Assembly: GCA_002368805.1 (NCBI GenBank)
Contig: DFFH01000028.1
Span: forward strand, 50,712-57,883
DNA length: 7,172 bases
DNA from: Mageeibacillus sp. UBA3781
GTDB taxonomy: Bacteria; Bacillota; Clostridia; Saccharofermentanales; Saccharofermentanaceae
Direction of reading: 5' to 3'
Of this stretch, positions 1-6,862 are shown piece after piece. The position numbers and the translations under genes are program-made. The notes under the pieces were generated by a model. That model searched no databases. It was not told where the DNA came from and was given only the letters and a program-made list of their open reading frames with translations. Positions within the stretch are counted from its first letter, which is position 1. Every line of letters begins with the position of its first letter.

Positions 1-383
1 AACCACAGCGGCACCATCGTGCCATGATCGAGTTCCGGTTCCTCCTCCCCCAGTGTGCCGCAGGGGAAGTCCTCGGAATACGCGATCTCAGATATCTTAT
101 CGACAAGATCCTCGTCATAGTCTTCAGAGAATTTCACGCCCGGCGCACGAAAACCCGCAAAGGAACCCTTCGCATGTTTGCCGGGAGATATATGGAAATA
201 ATCGGCATAAAGTGTCGCATGCGGGCTTGTGATGATGATCGTTTCCGGTGAAAACGATGCGATCTCCCCGGCGACTCTCTCATAGGAGCGGATCGTCTTT
301 TCAACCTGTTTTTCCCCGCCGCGCCCGACTTCGGGAACGATGAGGGGCGGATGCGGGACCATAAATGACGCTAAAACCGGCAT
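1..383 (-). CDS. LigB/MEMO-like protein, AmmeMemoRadiSam system type (partial, C-terminus beyond left edge)
   Basis: The frame starts at ATG 383-381 and stays open to the left edge, giving 127 residues. The start is backed by an AGGTGA ribosome site four bases upstream. The N-terminus MPVLASFMVPHPPLIVPEVG fits the class III extradiol dioxygenase (LigB) fold as found in Clostridial AmmeMemoRadiSam proteins. His11 in the HPP motif and His55 in TSPH lie where the family places its metal ligands. Asp119-His120-Gly121 resembles the family's catalytic His motif. In related Firmicutes this domain is commonly fused to a C-terminal AMMECR1 domain and followed by a radical SAM gene; neither can be seen here. 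The reaction of the system is unknown, so no substrate is proposed. It lies 52 bases after the phosphoribosyltransferase stop and is probably co-transcribed with it. It could instead be a stand-alone LigB-type dioxygenase. The family call is fairly sure, the system assignment less so. Confidence 0.78.
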   Translation of the reverse strand, partial: MPVLASFMVPHPPLIVPEVGRGGEKQVEKTIRSYERVAGEIASFSPETIIITSPHATLYADYFHISPGKHAKGSFAGFRAPGVKFSEDYDEDLVDKISEIAYSEDFPCGTLGEEEPELDHGTMVPLW

Positions 384-435
384 AAGATCACCTACCTGAC
401 TTACAAGTGCTTTTCGATAGGAAGAAAAGCGGTTA

Positions 436-999
436 TTACTTCCCGATCGGTTCTCCCTTCGAGTTAAAGAGCGGGATGCCGTCCAGGAACTTGATATCAT
501 CTCTCTTCTGTGCGTCGCCCTCGGCAAGTACGCAGACTTTTCCGGTAACGGTGCCGCCGCACATCTCGATCATTTTTTCCATCGCATGGAGAGATCCGCC
601 CGTCGAGATAACGTCATCGACGATCAGGATACGCTTGCCGCGGATCATGTCTGCATCGTCGCGGCCGAGATAGAGCTTCTGCACACCTCTGGTCGTGATC
701 GACTCATCTTCAACACAGATCGGATCCGGCATATAGGTCTTCATGCCTTTTCTTGCGACGAAATACTTCTTGGCATGACTCTGGCGGGCCATCTCATGCG
801 CCAGCGGGATACCCTTCGCCTCGGCAGTGAAAATATAATCATACTCTTCGCGCGGGACGAGCTTTAGAAGTTCCGTCGCACACGCAGTCGTGATCTCCGC
901 ATCTCCAAAGCAGATAAATGCGGCAATATATAGGTCATCAGCAATCGCACAGAGCGGGAGATCTCTTTTGAGTCCCGCGATTTCCATCGTATATTTCAT
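436..999 (-). CDS. Adenine-type phosphoribosyltransferase
   Basis: A 187-residue type I phosphoribosyltransferase, the usual length for adenine phosphoribosyltransferases. The PRPP-binding loop is VDDVISTGGSL at residues 127-137, preceded by the hydrophobic strand RILI. An upstream EAKGIPLAHEMA segment at 60-71 matches the E-A-R/K-G motif of APRT-like enzymes, and ARKG at 82-85 fits the next conserved strand. By family knowledge such enzymes join a purine base to PRPP in the cytoplasm, releasing pyrophosphate (purine salvage). The base specificity cannot be read from the sequence, and a xanthine or regulatory PRT is possible. The start is fixed by GGAGGAG seven bases upstream. Two small hairpin-forming repeats lie in its 71-base leader. 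It precedes the LigB-like gene in the same direction, but no functional link between the two is shown. Confidence 0.85.
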   Translation of the reverse strand: MKYTMEIAGLKRDLPLCAIADDLYIAAFICFGDAEITTACATELLKLVPREEYDYIFTAEAKGIPLAHEMARQSHAKKYFVARKGMKTYMPDPICVEDESITTRGVQKLYLGRDDADMIRGKRILIVDDVISTGGSLHAMEKMIEMCGGTVTGKVCVLAEGDAQKRDDIKFLDGIPLFNSKGEPIGK

Positions 1000-1015
1000 C
1001 TTTATTCTCCTCCGG

Positions 1016-1049
1016 CGAAGTTTTCTGCTTCGTAAGTGTATTCTACACT
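1016..1049 (-). repeat. Two small inverted repeats in the leader of the phosphoribosyltransferase gene
   Basis: Two adjacent inverted repeats fill most of the gap between the esterase stop and the phosphoribosyltransferase ribosome site. CGAAG/CTTCG arms at 1016-1020 and 1028-1032 enclose seven bases. Perfect six-base arms AGTGTA/TACACT at 1035-1040 and 1044-1049 enclose three bases. Neither is followed by a T-run in the transcribed direction, so they do not look like an intrinsic terminator. They could be an operator, an RNA processing site or chance. Confidence 0.35.
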
Positions 1050-1070
1050 AATCCGAGGAAATCCGCATCA

Positions 1071-2666
1071 TCAGCGTGTAAACTTGCTGATAAACTTCCA
1101 CGCTTCTTCGCAGCTGTGGTGACGGCACTCATGGATCTGGTTTCCGACACTTGCCAGCGCGGTCCGGCATACCCCGTCCTCACTGTCGAAGTAGTGGATC
1201 GTCAATGTATCGTCACGGGATTCATCGTATACTTTCTCGATGCGGTCCCCCGGTACGCCCCAGATCGGATCCTCCCAGGAATCCTTATCCTCAAATTTCA
1301 GATCCGCGAAGTTCTTCTTCAGTTTATTAACGCCCGCCAGATACTGGACACGCTCGAGGGACGACTCTGCCTGGAACGGCAGTTCCGGAAGATGTGACTT
1401 CTCACCACCGGAATAGAATACCGGTACCGGCACGGTCTTATTGATATTCTCTTTGCACGGCTTTCCGAAGAAGGTGGTATATACCGGGAACAGCGCACTG
1501 CACGGCATCACGCCTGCGAATACTTCCGGATACTCCTGGAACAGATCCCACGTCTTCCCGGAACCCATCGAGAAGCCTGTGCCGTAGATGCGTTTTTCAT
1601 CGATATTATAGCGTTTTTTCAGTCCTTCGATGACCTCGATCGCTTCCGTTGCCGTGACAAACTGATGGTTCTCGATCGATACGAAGAGGAATCCGTACTT
1701 GTGCGCGATGCGCCACCATTCCGCGACAAATGTCAGATACATGGAGGAGTCTCCGCCGCCATGGCATCCGAACACCAGCGGAACCGGTCCGTTATCGAAG
1801 ATACCGTTATTGTAGTAGGCAAAATATCCGACCTTGTGATTCTCCGGTTTTCCGGGGATGAACTCATTATCATCTGATGTTTTTACAAGTACCGATCCGA
1901 CATCTTCTGTCATACCCAGAGCGGGGAAATCCGGTTCGAATTCGATCTTCCCGCACCACATCTTAAACTTCCATACGAACGAATCGAAGTCCTTGATATA
2001 CTCGGCCGTCTCCTTGACCAGAAGATTATCGCATTCTTCAAAAGCACTGTTCACTTCCGCGCTGTTTCCGACAGACAGGATCGCGATATCTTTTCTTTCC
2101 ACGTCCGGAACGACACTCAGATTCTCCATAGAGCACATTGCCGGCGTGATCTCACCCGGACCCCAGAGATACTGTCCCTGAAGTGTCTTAAGAAGATTCT
2201 TTGCCACATAATCCGCGGACTTTCCGAAGCTGTAGATATCCGCGCGGAAGATCGCACCTCTGGCGAAGAATCCTTCAAAGGTCTGCGTGAAGAAGTTGAA
2301 GTTCTCGACGATGCCGTCTTTATACACAGGGATCATCTTGATCTCGGCAATGACCGACGCATAGAAGCTCTCATCCGCGCCTTCCCATCCGCCTTCCGCC
2401 TTCGGATAGACGAAGATCACGCTGCTATCCACACGCGAAGCGATCTTCGAAAGACCGGTCTTCTTTGCAAAATCAACCTCCGCATCTCTGTCCATCTTCT
2501 CTTCTTCGAATACCAGAAGAAGCGGAGCTCGAAATGTATAGTTATTGGTCTGTCCGTCGATATCCGTATCCGGTACGAAGACCTTCATGTAAAAGTCCGA
2601 AAATTCATTTTCCCAGTACTTACCGCCGTTTACTTCCACCACGGCCGGGCGCTCCATCATCGGCAT
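1071..2666 (-). CDS. Alpha/beta-hydrolase, PHB depolymerase/CE1-like esterase with degenerate duplicated N-terminal half
   Basis: A 531-residue protein with no signal peptide or membrane segment, so probably cytoplasmic. The C-terminal half (about 290-531) is a serine hydrolase: an oxyanion-type HGGG at 302-305, the nucleophile elbow GFSMG at 364-368 with Ser366, and a His-rich end (His512, His516, His517) supplying the likely catalytic His. This architecture fits the PHB-depolymerase/feruloyl-esterase-like family; the ester substrate is unknown. The N-terminal half (about 45-240) repeats the same order of strands but its elbow reads GKSAD (148-152) and it has no HGGG, so it is probably inactive. 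The start chosen is ATG 2666-2664 because GGAGG at 2675-2679 sits eight bases before it. An in-frame ATG five codons upstream (2681) has only a weak site. A possible extended -10 promoter precedes the gene. Its placement after a two-component pair could mean regulation by it, but that is inference. Confidence 0.82.
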   Translation of the reverse strand: MPMMERPAVVEVNGGKYWENEFSDFYMKVFVPDTDIDGQTNNYTFRAPLLLVFEEEKMDRDAEVDFAKKTGLSKIASRVDSSVIFVYPKAEGGWEGADESFYASVIAEIKMIPVYKDGIVENFNFFTQTFEGFFARGAIFRADIYSFGKSADYVAKNLLKTLQGQYLWGPGEITPAMCSMENLSVVPDVERKDIAILSVGNSAEVNSAFEECDNLLVKETAEYIKDFDSFVWKFKMWCGKIEFEPDFPALGMTEDVGSVLVKTSDDNEFIPGKPENHKVGYFAYYNNGIFDNGPVPLVFGCHGGGDSSMYLTFVAEWWRIAHKYGFLFVSIENHQFVTATEAIEVIEGLKKRYNIDEKRIYGTGFSMGSGKTWDLFQEYPEVFAGVMPCSALFPVYTTFFGKPCKENINKTVPVPVFYSGGEKSHLPELPFQAESSLERVQYLAGVNKLKKNFADLKFEDKDSWEDPIWGVPGDRIEKVYDESRDDTLTIHYFDSEDGVCRTALASVGNQIHECRHHSCEEAWKFISKFTR

Positions 2667-2674
2667 ATTAAAAA

Positions 2675-2679
2675 CCTCC
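2675..2679 (-). promoter_or_regulatory. Ribosome binding site deciding the esterase start
   Basis: GGAGG lies eight bases before ATG 2666-2664. Because the GGAGG itself overlaps the upstream in-frame ATG (2681-2679), it favours the shorter protein; the longer start has only AGGA-like sequence close by. Confidence 0.7.
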
Positions 2680-2706
2680 ATCTATTCCTAATAAACTTCC
2701 ATTCCC

Positions 2707-2715
2707 AATATACCA
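2707..2715 (-). promoter_or_regulatory. Possible extended -10 promoter for the esterase gene
   Basis: On the minus strand TGGTATATT carries a TG one base before TATATT, one mismatch from the TATAAT consensus: an extended -10. The hexamer 17 bases upstream (ATCAGT) is a poor -35, which extended -10 promoters tolerate. Transcription would start near 2700, leaving about 34 bases before the chosen start codon. It lies in the 100-base gap between the kinase stop and the esterase start. Judged by eye only. Confidence 0.35.
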
Positions 2716-2766
2716 TTCCGAAAAGAATAACTGATAGGTCGAAACTCAACCAAATTCCCCGACAAC

Positions 2767-4434
2767 TTATAGGGAGATAAGAATCTCTGCTGTAAAACAC
2801 CCGTCGTTAAAACTTAGCTTCAGATCGTATCCGAGGGCGCGAAGATTATTATCCGCGATCGATAATCCCAGCCCGGTCCCGTTTTCGCCTCTGGCGCTCT
2901 CGCCTTTTACGAAAGGCTTTTTCAGTGACTCGGCATCCTCGATCTTTTCATCCGTCTGATTCCTAAAAGTGACCTTCTCCGAAGAGATCCTTATCTCCAC
3001 TTCAGAATTCTCCGATGCGTATTTCGCGCTGTTTCCGACTATATTCTCCACAGCCTGGCGCAGCATCGCTTCATCCGTAATCATCTCGCATGGTGTATCC
3101 ACAGTGACATTCGTCCGGATCTTATTCACTTCGAAAAGTTTTTCAGACTTGGAGATAGCTCCGCGCACCATCTTTTCCATATCCACATATACCGGTTCGG
3201 GAGTATGTGTGCTTCCTTCACTCTTGGAAAACTGAAGGATACTCTCGACCATCCGGTTCATCTCCGATACATTTTCCCGGATCTTTTCCGCATAGGAATT
3301 CTGCTCTTCTTCCGTAGCGCCCTCCATACTTTCTGCGTATGCCGAGATTGTTGCCAGCGGCGTCTTCAGATCGTGCGCCATCGCTTCTGTCGTCTTTTTC
3401 CGGTAGTCAAAGATCTCCCAGACCGTTTTTCTTCTGTGATAGAGGATCTCCGAGATCACAAGTCCGATCAGAAGTCCCGATATAGCAGATCCCACCAGCA
3501 CGACCGGTGTTGTATAAGGAAATATCTCGAGAAGTTTATATGGCCGGAAGTCCGAATAACGGAACTCATACGCCGGAGGATCATCTTTTGAAGCCGCTCT
3601 TTCAACATTCGGAAGCACCGTATCCGCTCCCTCTCTGGAAACACTTCCTGACATTATTCTTGAAAACTCGATCCCGGGGATCCGTTCAAACCCATCCGGA
3701 ATGGTGCGTCCAAGTGTACAGTTTATAACATCGACCTCATCATTGATAAGAGAACTGCTGCTTTTGTACACGGTAACGATTTCCGGGATAAACTTGTGCG
3801 TTTCTCTATTGATAAAAACACTCCCGAATTCGTAGGTATAATCCGCAAGACCATCCTCTTCCTCATGGAAGATCCTATATAGAGTATCCGAAGAAGCAAG
3901 GATTTCTTCCGGAAAAGACAAATCATATTTCTCCGTGACCGGAGAAAGCCATGATTCATCCTCAAGGAAATAGTACTCCGTATTGCTTTCTTCATTTTGA
4001 ATTCTTTCGGGATCAGTAATACCGATTATGGAAAAATAACCGCGAGGTGCCTCATATGTTTTTTCCCCGTTTACCCATACTTCCGCATGGCCCCCCCGGC
4101 CACTCTGGCTTCCGAATGCCGAAAGGATATACAGATCTCTTACCGCCAAATTCATGTATTTGTCAGCCAAATCCGTATTCCCTCTGTTTTTGTATGCAAG
4201 GTAGTGGAAAAGAGCATCGGATACCTGGAATGTTTGACTATCGTATATATTTTCCGCGTCGGAATTAATTTCATCCAGTCTTTTTTTGAGATAGATCCCC
4301 CCCGCAGCTAGTGAGATCACCACGCACAGCGCCGTACATTTCAAAAAGATCGGGAGAAACTTCGGTTTTTTTATGGTCCTTCTTTTCTTGATGGATCCGT
4401 TTTTCCTTTTCAGATCCATAGTTTTATTTTCCAT
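2767..4434 (-). CDS. Sensor histidine kinase (two-component system)
   Basis: A 555-residue membrane histidine kinase. After a basic N-terminus, one membrane helix spans about 28-48 and a second about 306-331, enclosing an extracytoplasmic domain of roughly 255 residues that I do not recognise. The HisKA domain carries the phospho-acceptor His354 in AMAHDLKTPL. The ATPase domain has N-box Asn464/Asn468 (ENIVGNSAKYA), F-box-like KKPFVKGE and G2 box GTGLGLSI (519-526). Only about 20 residues separate TM2 from the H-box, so there is no HAMP. The usual DxGxG G1 motif is absent where VTFRNQTDEK stands. Homopolymer runs of seven occur in the 5' part of the gene. The start is supported by AGGAGG five bases upstream. 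It follows the response regulator by 28 bases and almost certainly autophosphorylates and donates phosphate to it. The signal is unknown. Confidence 0.93.
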   Translation of the reverse strand: MENKTMDLKRKNGSIKKRRTIKKPKFLPIFLKCTALCVVISLAAGGIYLKKRLDEINSDAENIYDSQTFQVSDALFHYLAYKNRGNTDLADKYMNLAVRDLYILSAFGSQSGRGGHAEVWVNGEKTYEAPRGYFSIIGITDPERIQNEESNTEYYFLEDESWLSPVTEKYDLSFPEEILASSDTLYRIFHEEEDGLADYTYEFGSVFINRETHKFIPEIVTVYKSSSSLINDEVDVINCTLGRTIPDGFERIPGIEFSRIMSGSVSREGADTVLPNVERAASKDDPPAYEFRYSDFRPYKLLEIFPYTTPVVLVGSAISGLLIGLVISEILYHRRKTVWEIFDYRKKTTEAMAHDLKTPLATISAYAESMEGATEEEQNSYAEKIRENVSEMNRMVESILQFSKSEGSTHTPEPVYVDMEKMVRGAISKSEKLFEVNKIRTNVTVDTPCEMITDEAMLRQAVENIVGNSAKYASENSEVEIRISSEKVTFRNQTDEKIEDAESLKKPFVKGESARGENGTGLGLSIADNNLRALGYDLKLSFNDGCFTAEILISL

Positions 4435-4462
4435 ATAGCCCTCCTTTGAGTACCACCGGCGC

Positions 4463-5134
4463 TTACGGTACGATCTTGTAGCCGCCGCCGATCACGGTCT
4501 TAACGGAGTTCCCATGAGGTCCCAGTGCTTTTCTTAACTTCTTAATGTGGTTATCCACGACGCGGTCGGATCCTTCAAAATCCGCGCCCCACACCAGATC
4601 CAGAAGTTTTTCTCTTCCGAGGACATGGCCCTGATTCTCCATAAGAACCTTCAGGAGGAAGTATTCTTTCGGGGCAAGTTCGACTTCATCGTTTCCGCAC
4701 AGGACCTGCATCCTGGACGGAAAGATGCGGATCGTCCCGCAAGACAGGACCTGATCTTTCTTAGTTCCGTCCATGGACCTGGCAAGAAGTGCCAGGCACT
4801 TCGCATAGAGCACCTTGAGTGAAAATGGCTTGACCATATATTCGTCCGCGCCGATCCCATATCCCTTCAGGATATTGTCCTCGGTCCCCAATGCTGTCAG
4901 GAAGACGATGGGACAGTTGCTCTTTCTTCTCAGGATCTTACAGATGTCGAAACCGGAAGGTCCCGGCAGCATAATATCCAGAATAGCGATATCGTAGTCA
5001 TTCTTCTCCACGAGCTGTAATCCCTGAAAGCCGTCTTTTGCCGTATCCACGATCCACGTGCCTTCCTTGGCAAAAAATGCGGCAACGAGTTCTCTAAGCT
5101 GTGTTGAATCTTCTACGACCAACAGTCTCACCAT
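4463..5134 (-). CDS. OmpR/PhoB-family response regulator
   Basis: A 223-residue two-domain response regulator. The receiver domain (about 1-120) shows the acidic pocket Glu8-Asp9, phosphorylation site Asp53 in ILDIMLPG, Thr80 and Lys102 in VKPF. The C-terminal winged-helix DNA-binding domain (about 128-223) contains ELAPKEYFLLKVL, the recognition-helix region RVVDNHIKKLRKAL and the wing end GGGYKIVP, the usual OmpR/PhoB ending. All key residues are present, so it is likely functional: phosphorylated by the kinase encoded 28 bases downstream, it would bind direct DNA repeats as a dimer. Targets are unknown; autoregulation and control of the nearby genes are natural guesses only. The AGGAGG site lies 11 bases from the ATG, longer than usual. 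It follows the TIM-barrel gene by 65 bases, in which I see no strong promoter. Confidence 0.95.
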   Translation of the reverse strand: MVRLLVVEDSTQLRELVAAFFAKEGTWIVDTAKDGFQGLQLVEKNDYDIAILDIMLPGPSGFDICKILRRKSNCPIVFLTALGTEDNILKGYGIGADEYMVKPFSLKVLYAKCLALLARSMDGTKKDQVLSCGTIRIFPSRMQVLCGNDEVELAPKEYFLLKVLMENQGHVLGREKLLDLVWGADFEGSDRVVDNHIKKLRKALGPHGNSVKTVIGGGYKIVP

Positions 5135-5145
5135 AACCCCAATTT

Positions 5146-5151
5146 CCTCCT
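5146..5151 (-). promoter_or_regulatory. Ribosome binding site with long spacing before the response regulator
   Basis: AGGAGG is separated from ATG 5134-5132 by 11 bases, longer than the 5-8 seen for other genes here. No better in-frame start lies closer to it; the next codon is GTG, which is even further away. Confidence 0.6.
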
Positions 5152-5199
5152 AGTCATTATGGTACGGCACCGATGTATCCTCTTTATATCCTGTCCGGT

Positions 5200-6036
5200 T
5201 TATTTTTCTGCCTGATACAGGCCACCCATGATCTTCTTAAGATTATTCATGAAATAGATATACTCCCGGTCTGTATTCAGATGCTCGAGTATGACCGGCA
5301 TATCCGGATCAAGCGCGTGCATTTTCTCTGCATAGTAGCGCAGAGGGAATTCGCCCTGTCCCGGCGCACACTCCTGCAGCTGGAGCGTATATTCCTCCTT
5401 GAGATGAACATCTTTGATATGGCAGCTCCGGATCCTGTTTCCGAGGAGTTCCACGCATCTATCGACAAATGCCTCCGGCTGGAAATAGCGCTCCTGGGAG
5501 TTGACCATATTGATGATGTCCATATGCACGGCGAAGCGGTCACGGTTGACTTCTTCGATGAGCCTCACATAGTCCTCCGGTCCGGTCGGGATCATCCACG
5601 GCATCGGCTCGAGTGTAAAGTACGTATTCTTCACTTCCGCACGGTCGATGATCTCCTGCACCATTTTTACTGTTTCCAGTCTTGCTTCTTTCGTGAAGTT
5701 TTCTCTATAGTGTCCGTCCCATCTCGCGCCAAAAGCACCCGCCACGTTCACGGCGCATCTTGCCCCGAGACGGTCTGCCAGTTTGAGCTGGGCGATACAG
5801 TATTCCCGGTTCTTTTTCCGGGTTTCCGGATCCATATCGAGGGCATTTCTCCAGATACCGACTTCCGCGATCAGGAGGTCATGTGCTTTTGCCGCATCTT
5901 CGTATTCCCGGATTTTCTCCTCCGGATCATCGGCGGAAAGCGGAAATACCACCGCACGGCAGCCAAGCTTCACCTGGTTCTTCGCCCATTCTTCCGCTGT
6001 TTCATGTTTTAATGGAGAGGATGTTCCTAATCTCAT
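5200..6036 (-). CDS. Sugar phosphate isomerase/epimerase-like TIM barrel (xylose isomerase-like)
   Basis: A 278-residue protein of the AP-endonuclease-2/xylose-isomerase-like TIM-barrel superfamily, full length for the family. The four expected metal-binding positions are visible: Glu143 (LEPMPW), Asp173 (VHMD), His206 (CHIKDV) and Glu251 (ILEHL). Enzymes of this group use one or two divalent metals to isomerise or epimerise sugars or related polyols in the cytoplasm; the substrate cannot be read here. The start is fixed by AAAGGAGAT with GGAG seven bases upstream. It begins 31 bases after the acetyltransferase stop and ends 65 bases before the response regulator, so it may belong to the same transcript. 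No sugar transporter or kinase lies nearby to suggest a pathway. The superfamily is sure; the reaction is not. Confidence 0.88.
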   Translation of the reverse strand: MRLGTSSPLKHETAEEWAKNQVKLGCRAVVFPLSADDPEEKIREYEDAAKAHDLLIAEVGIWRNALDMDPETRKKNREYCIAQLKLADRLGARCAVNVAGAFGARWDGHYRENFTKEARLETVKMVQEIIDRAEVKNTYFTLEPMPWMIPTGPEDYVRLIEEVNRDRFAVHMDIINMVNSQERYFQPEAFVDRCVELLGNRIRSCHIKDVHLKEEYTLQLQECAPGQGEFPLRYYAEKMHALDPDMPVILEHLNTDREYIYFMNNLKKIMGGLYQAEK

Positions 6037-6067
6037 TTCGTATCTCCTTTAACTCACTGCAAAATGC

Positions 6068-6862
6068 TTAACCAATTGTACACAACTTGCCGCGAAGAAT
6101 ATATCCTATCTTCTCATAACAGGCATTTGAAGCTACATAATCTGCATCGGTATAAAGCATCGGTACATATCCTGCTTCCTTCACTTTCATCGTAACCTGA
6201 TAAACAAGGTTTTCCGCATAATGTTTTCTGCGATACTCAGGGCGTGTGAACACAAGGTTTATCGATGCCATATCTCCGGCTGGCGCATACTTACAGCTTG
6301 CTACGCTCCGCCCCTTTTCATCCTTCCAAAGATACATATTTCCTGTGTTGATAAATGCTTCTGCATCTTCACGGTAACCATTATTATCCTTTTGATCAAT
6401 GCCGATTTCCTCGTGGAACACCGACAGAAACTCAACTACCTCTTCTAAGTCTTTCATCTCACAACGGTATATCTCTCCCTCTGCCTCTGTTTTCGGTTTG
6501 ACAGGGTTAAGACAGTCATATGCAAACATATTTGTGGAGATTTTCAACTCTAATCCATCTTCCGCTGCTCGTCTTATGAAATACTCTGCAAGAGAATACT
6601 TAATGTTAAAGTGATATTCTCCGGTGAGTAACTTTTTTTCTTTGGCCAGCTGATAGGCCCTTTCCATTTCCTCTCCTGATGCATCATCTGCTGTCCAGAT
6701 CCAGACCGGAAACGGATGTCCTGTAAAGCAAAGGATCAGTCTCTCATGGTCAGTCAGAAGCAGGGCACATTTTCCGCCCATGATCCGCTTAAGAACAAAA
6801 AAAGTATATTTGTCTGAATCTAAAAGTTTGTAGTCTCTTTCATCAATATAAGTGTCCATCAT
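6068..6862 (-). CDS. GNAT-family N-acetyltransferase
   Basis: A 264-residue protein with a C-terminal GNAT domain (about 130-264) after an N-terminal domain of about 125 residues that I cannot name precisely but which resembles the extra N-lobe seen in some Clostridial GNAT proteins. The acetyl-CoA loop region is INLVFTRPEYRRKHYAENLV (201-220), where His214 replaces the usual Gly of R-x-x-G-x-A. The motif B region, LYTDADYVASNACYEKIGY (236-254), is typical. The start at 6862 overlaps the upstream stop as ATGA, implying translational coupling; a second ATG follows directly at 6859. GGAGG lies 13 bases upstream. A longer in-frame start at 6883 has no ribosome site and runs inside the upstream gene. 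The acceptor substrate is unknown. Base composition is lower in GC than the TIM-barrel gene downstream. Confidence 0.85.
   Translation of the reverse strand: MMDTYIDERDYKLLDSDKYTFFVLKRIMGGKCALLLTDHERLILCFTGHPFPVWIWTADDASGEEMERAYQLAKEKKLLTGEYHFNIKYSLAEYFIRRAAEDGLELKISTNMFAYDCLNPVKPKTEAEGEIYRCEMKDLEEVVEFLSVFHEEIGIDQKDNNGYREDAEAFINTGNMYLWKDEKGRSVASCKYAPAGDMASINLVFTRPEYRRKHYAENLVYQVTMKVKEAGYVPMLYTDADYVASNACYEKIGYILRGKLCTIG

Noticed and set aside
384..435. Separate promoter or RNA element before the LigB-like gene
   Set aside because: The 52 bases hold only the ribosome site and no recognisable -10/-35 or hairpin.
1421..1430. Perfect ten-base palindrome CCGGTACCGG
   Set aside because: It lies in the middle of the esterase gene and is explained by the codons of the VPVPV strand; no second copy or context suggests an operator.
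2726..2755. Terminator after the kinase gene (GGTTG/CGACC hairpin)
   Set aside because: The stem is five pairs with one wobble and is not followed by a proper T-run, so it is too weak to call.
5146..5199. Promoter before the response regulator (TATAAA and CATAAT as -10 candidates)
   Set aside because: No acceptable -35 at 16-18 bases and no extended -10 for either; the gap is only 65 bases, so read-through is simpler.
5173..6012. Long plus-strand frame of 279 codons
   Set aside because: It is the antisense shadow of the TIM-barrel gene, which has conserved metal ligands and a ribosome site; the plus frame resembles no family.
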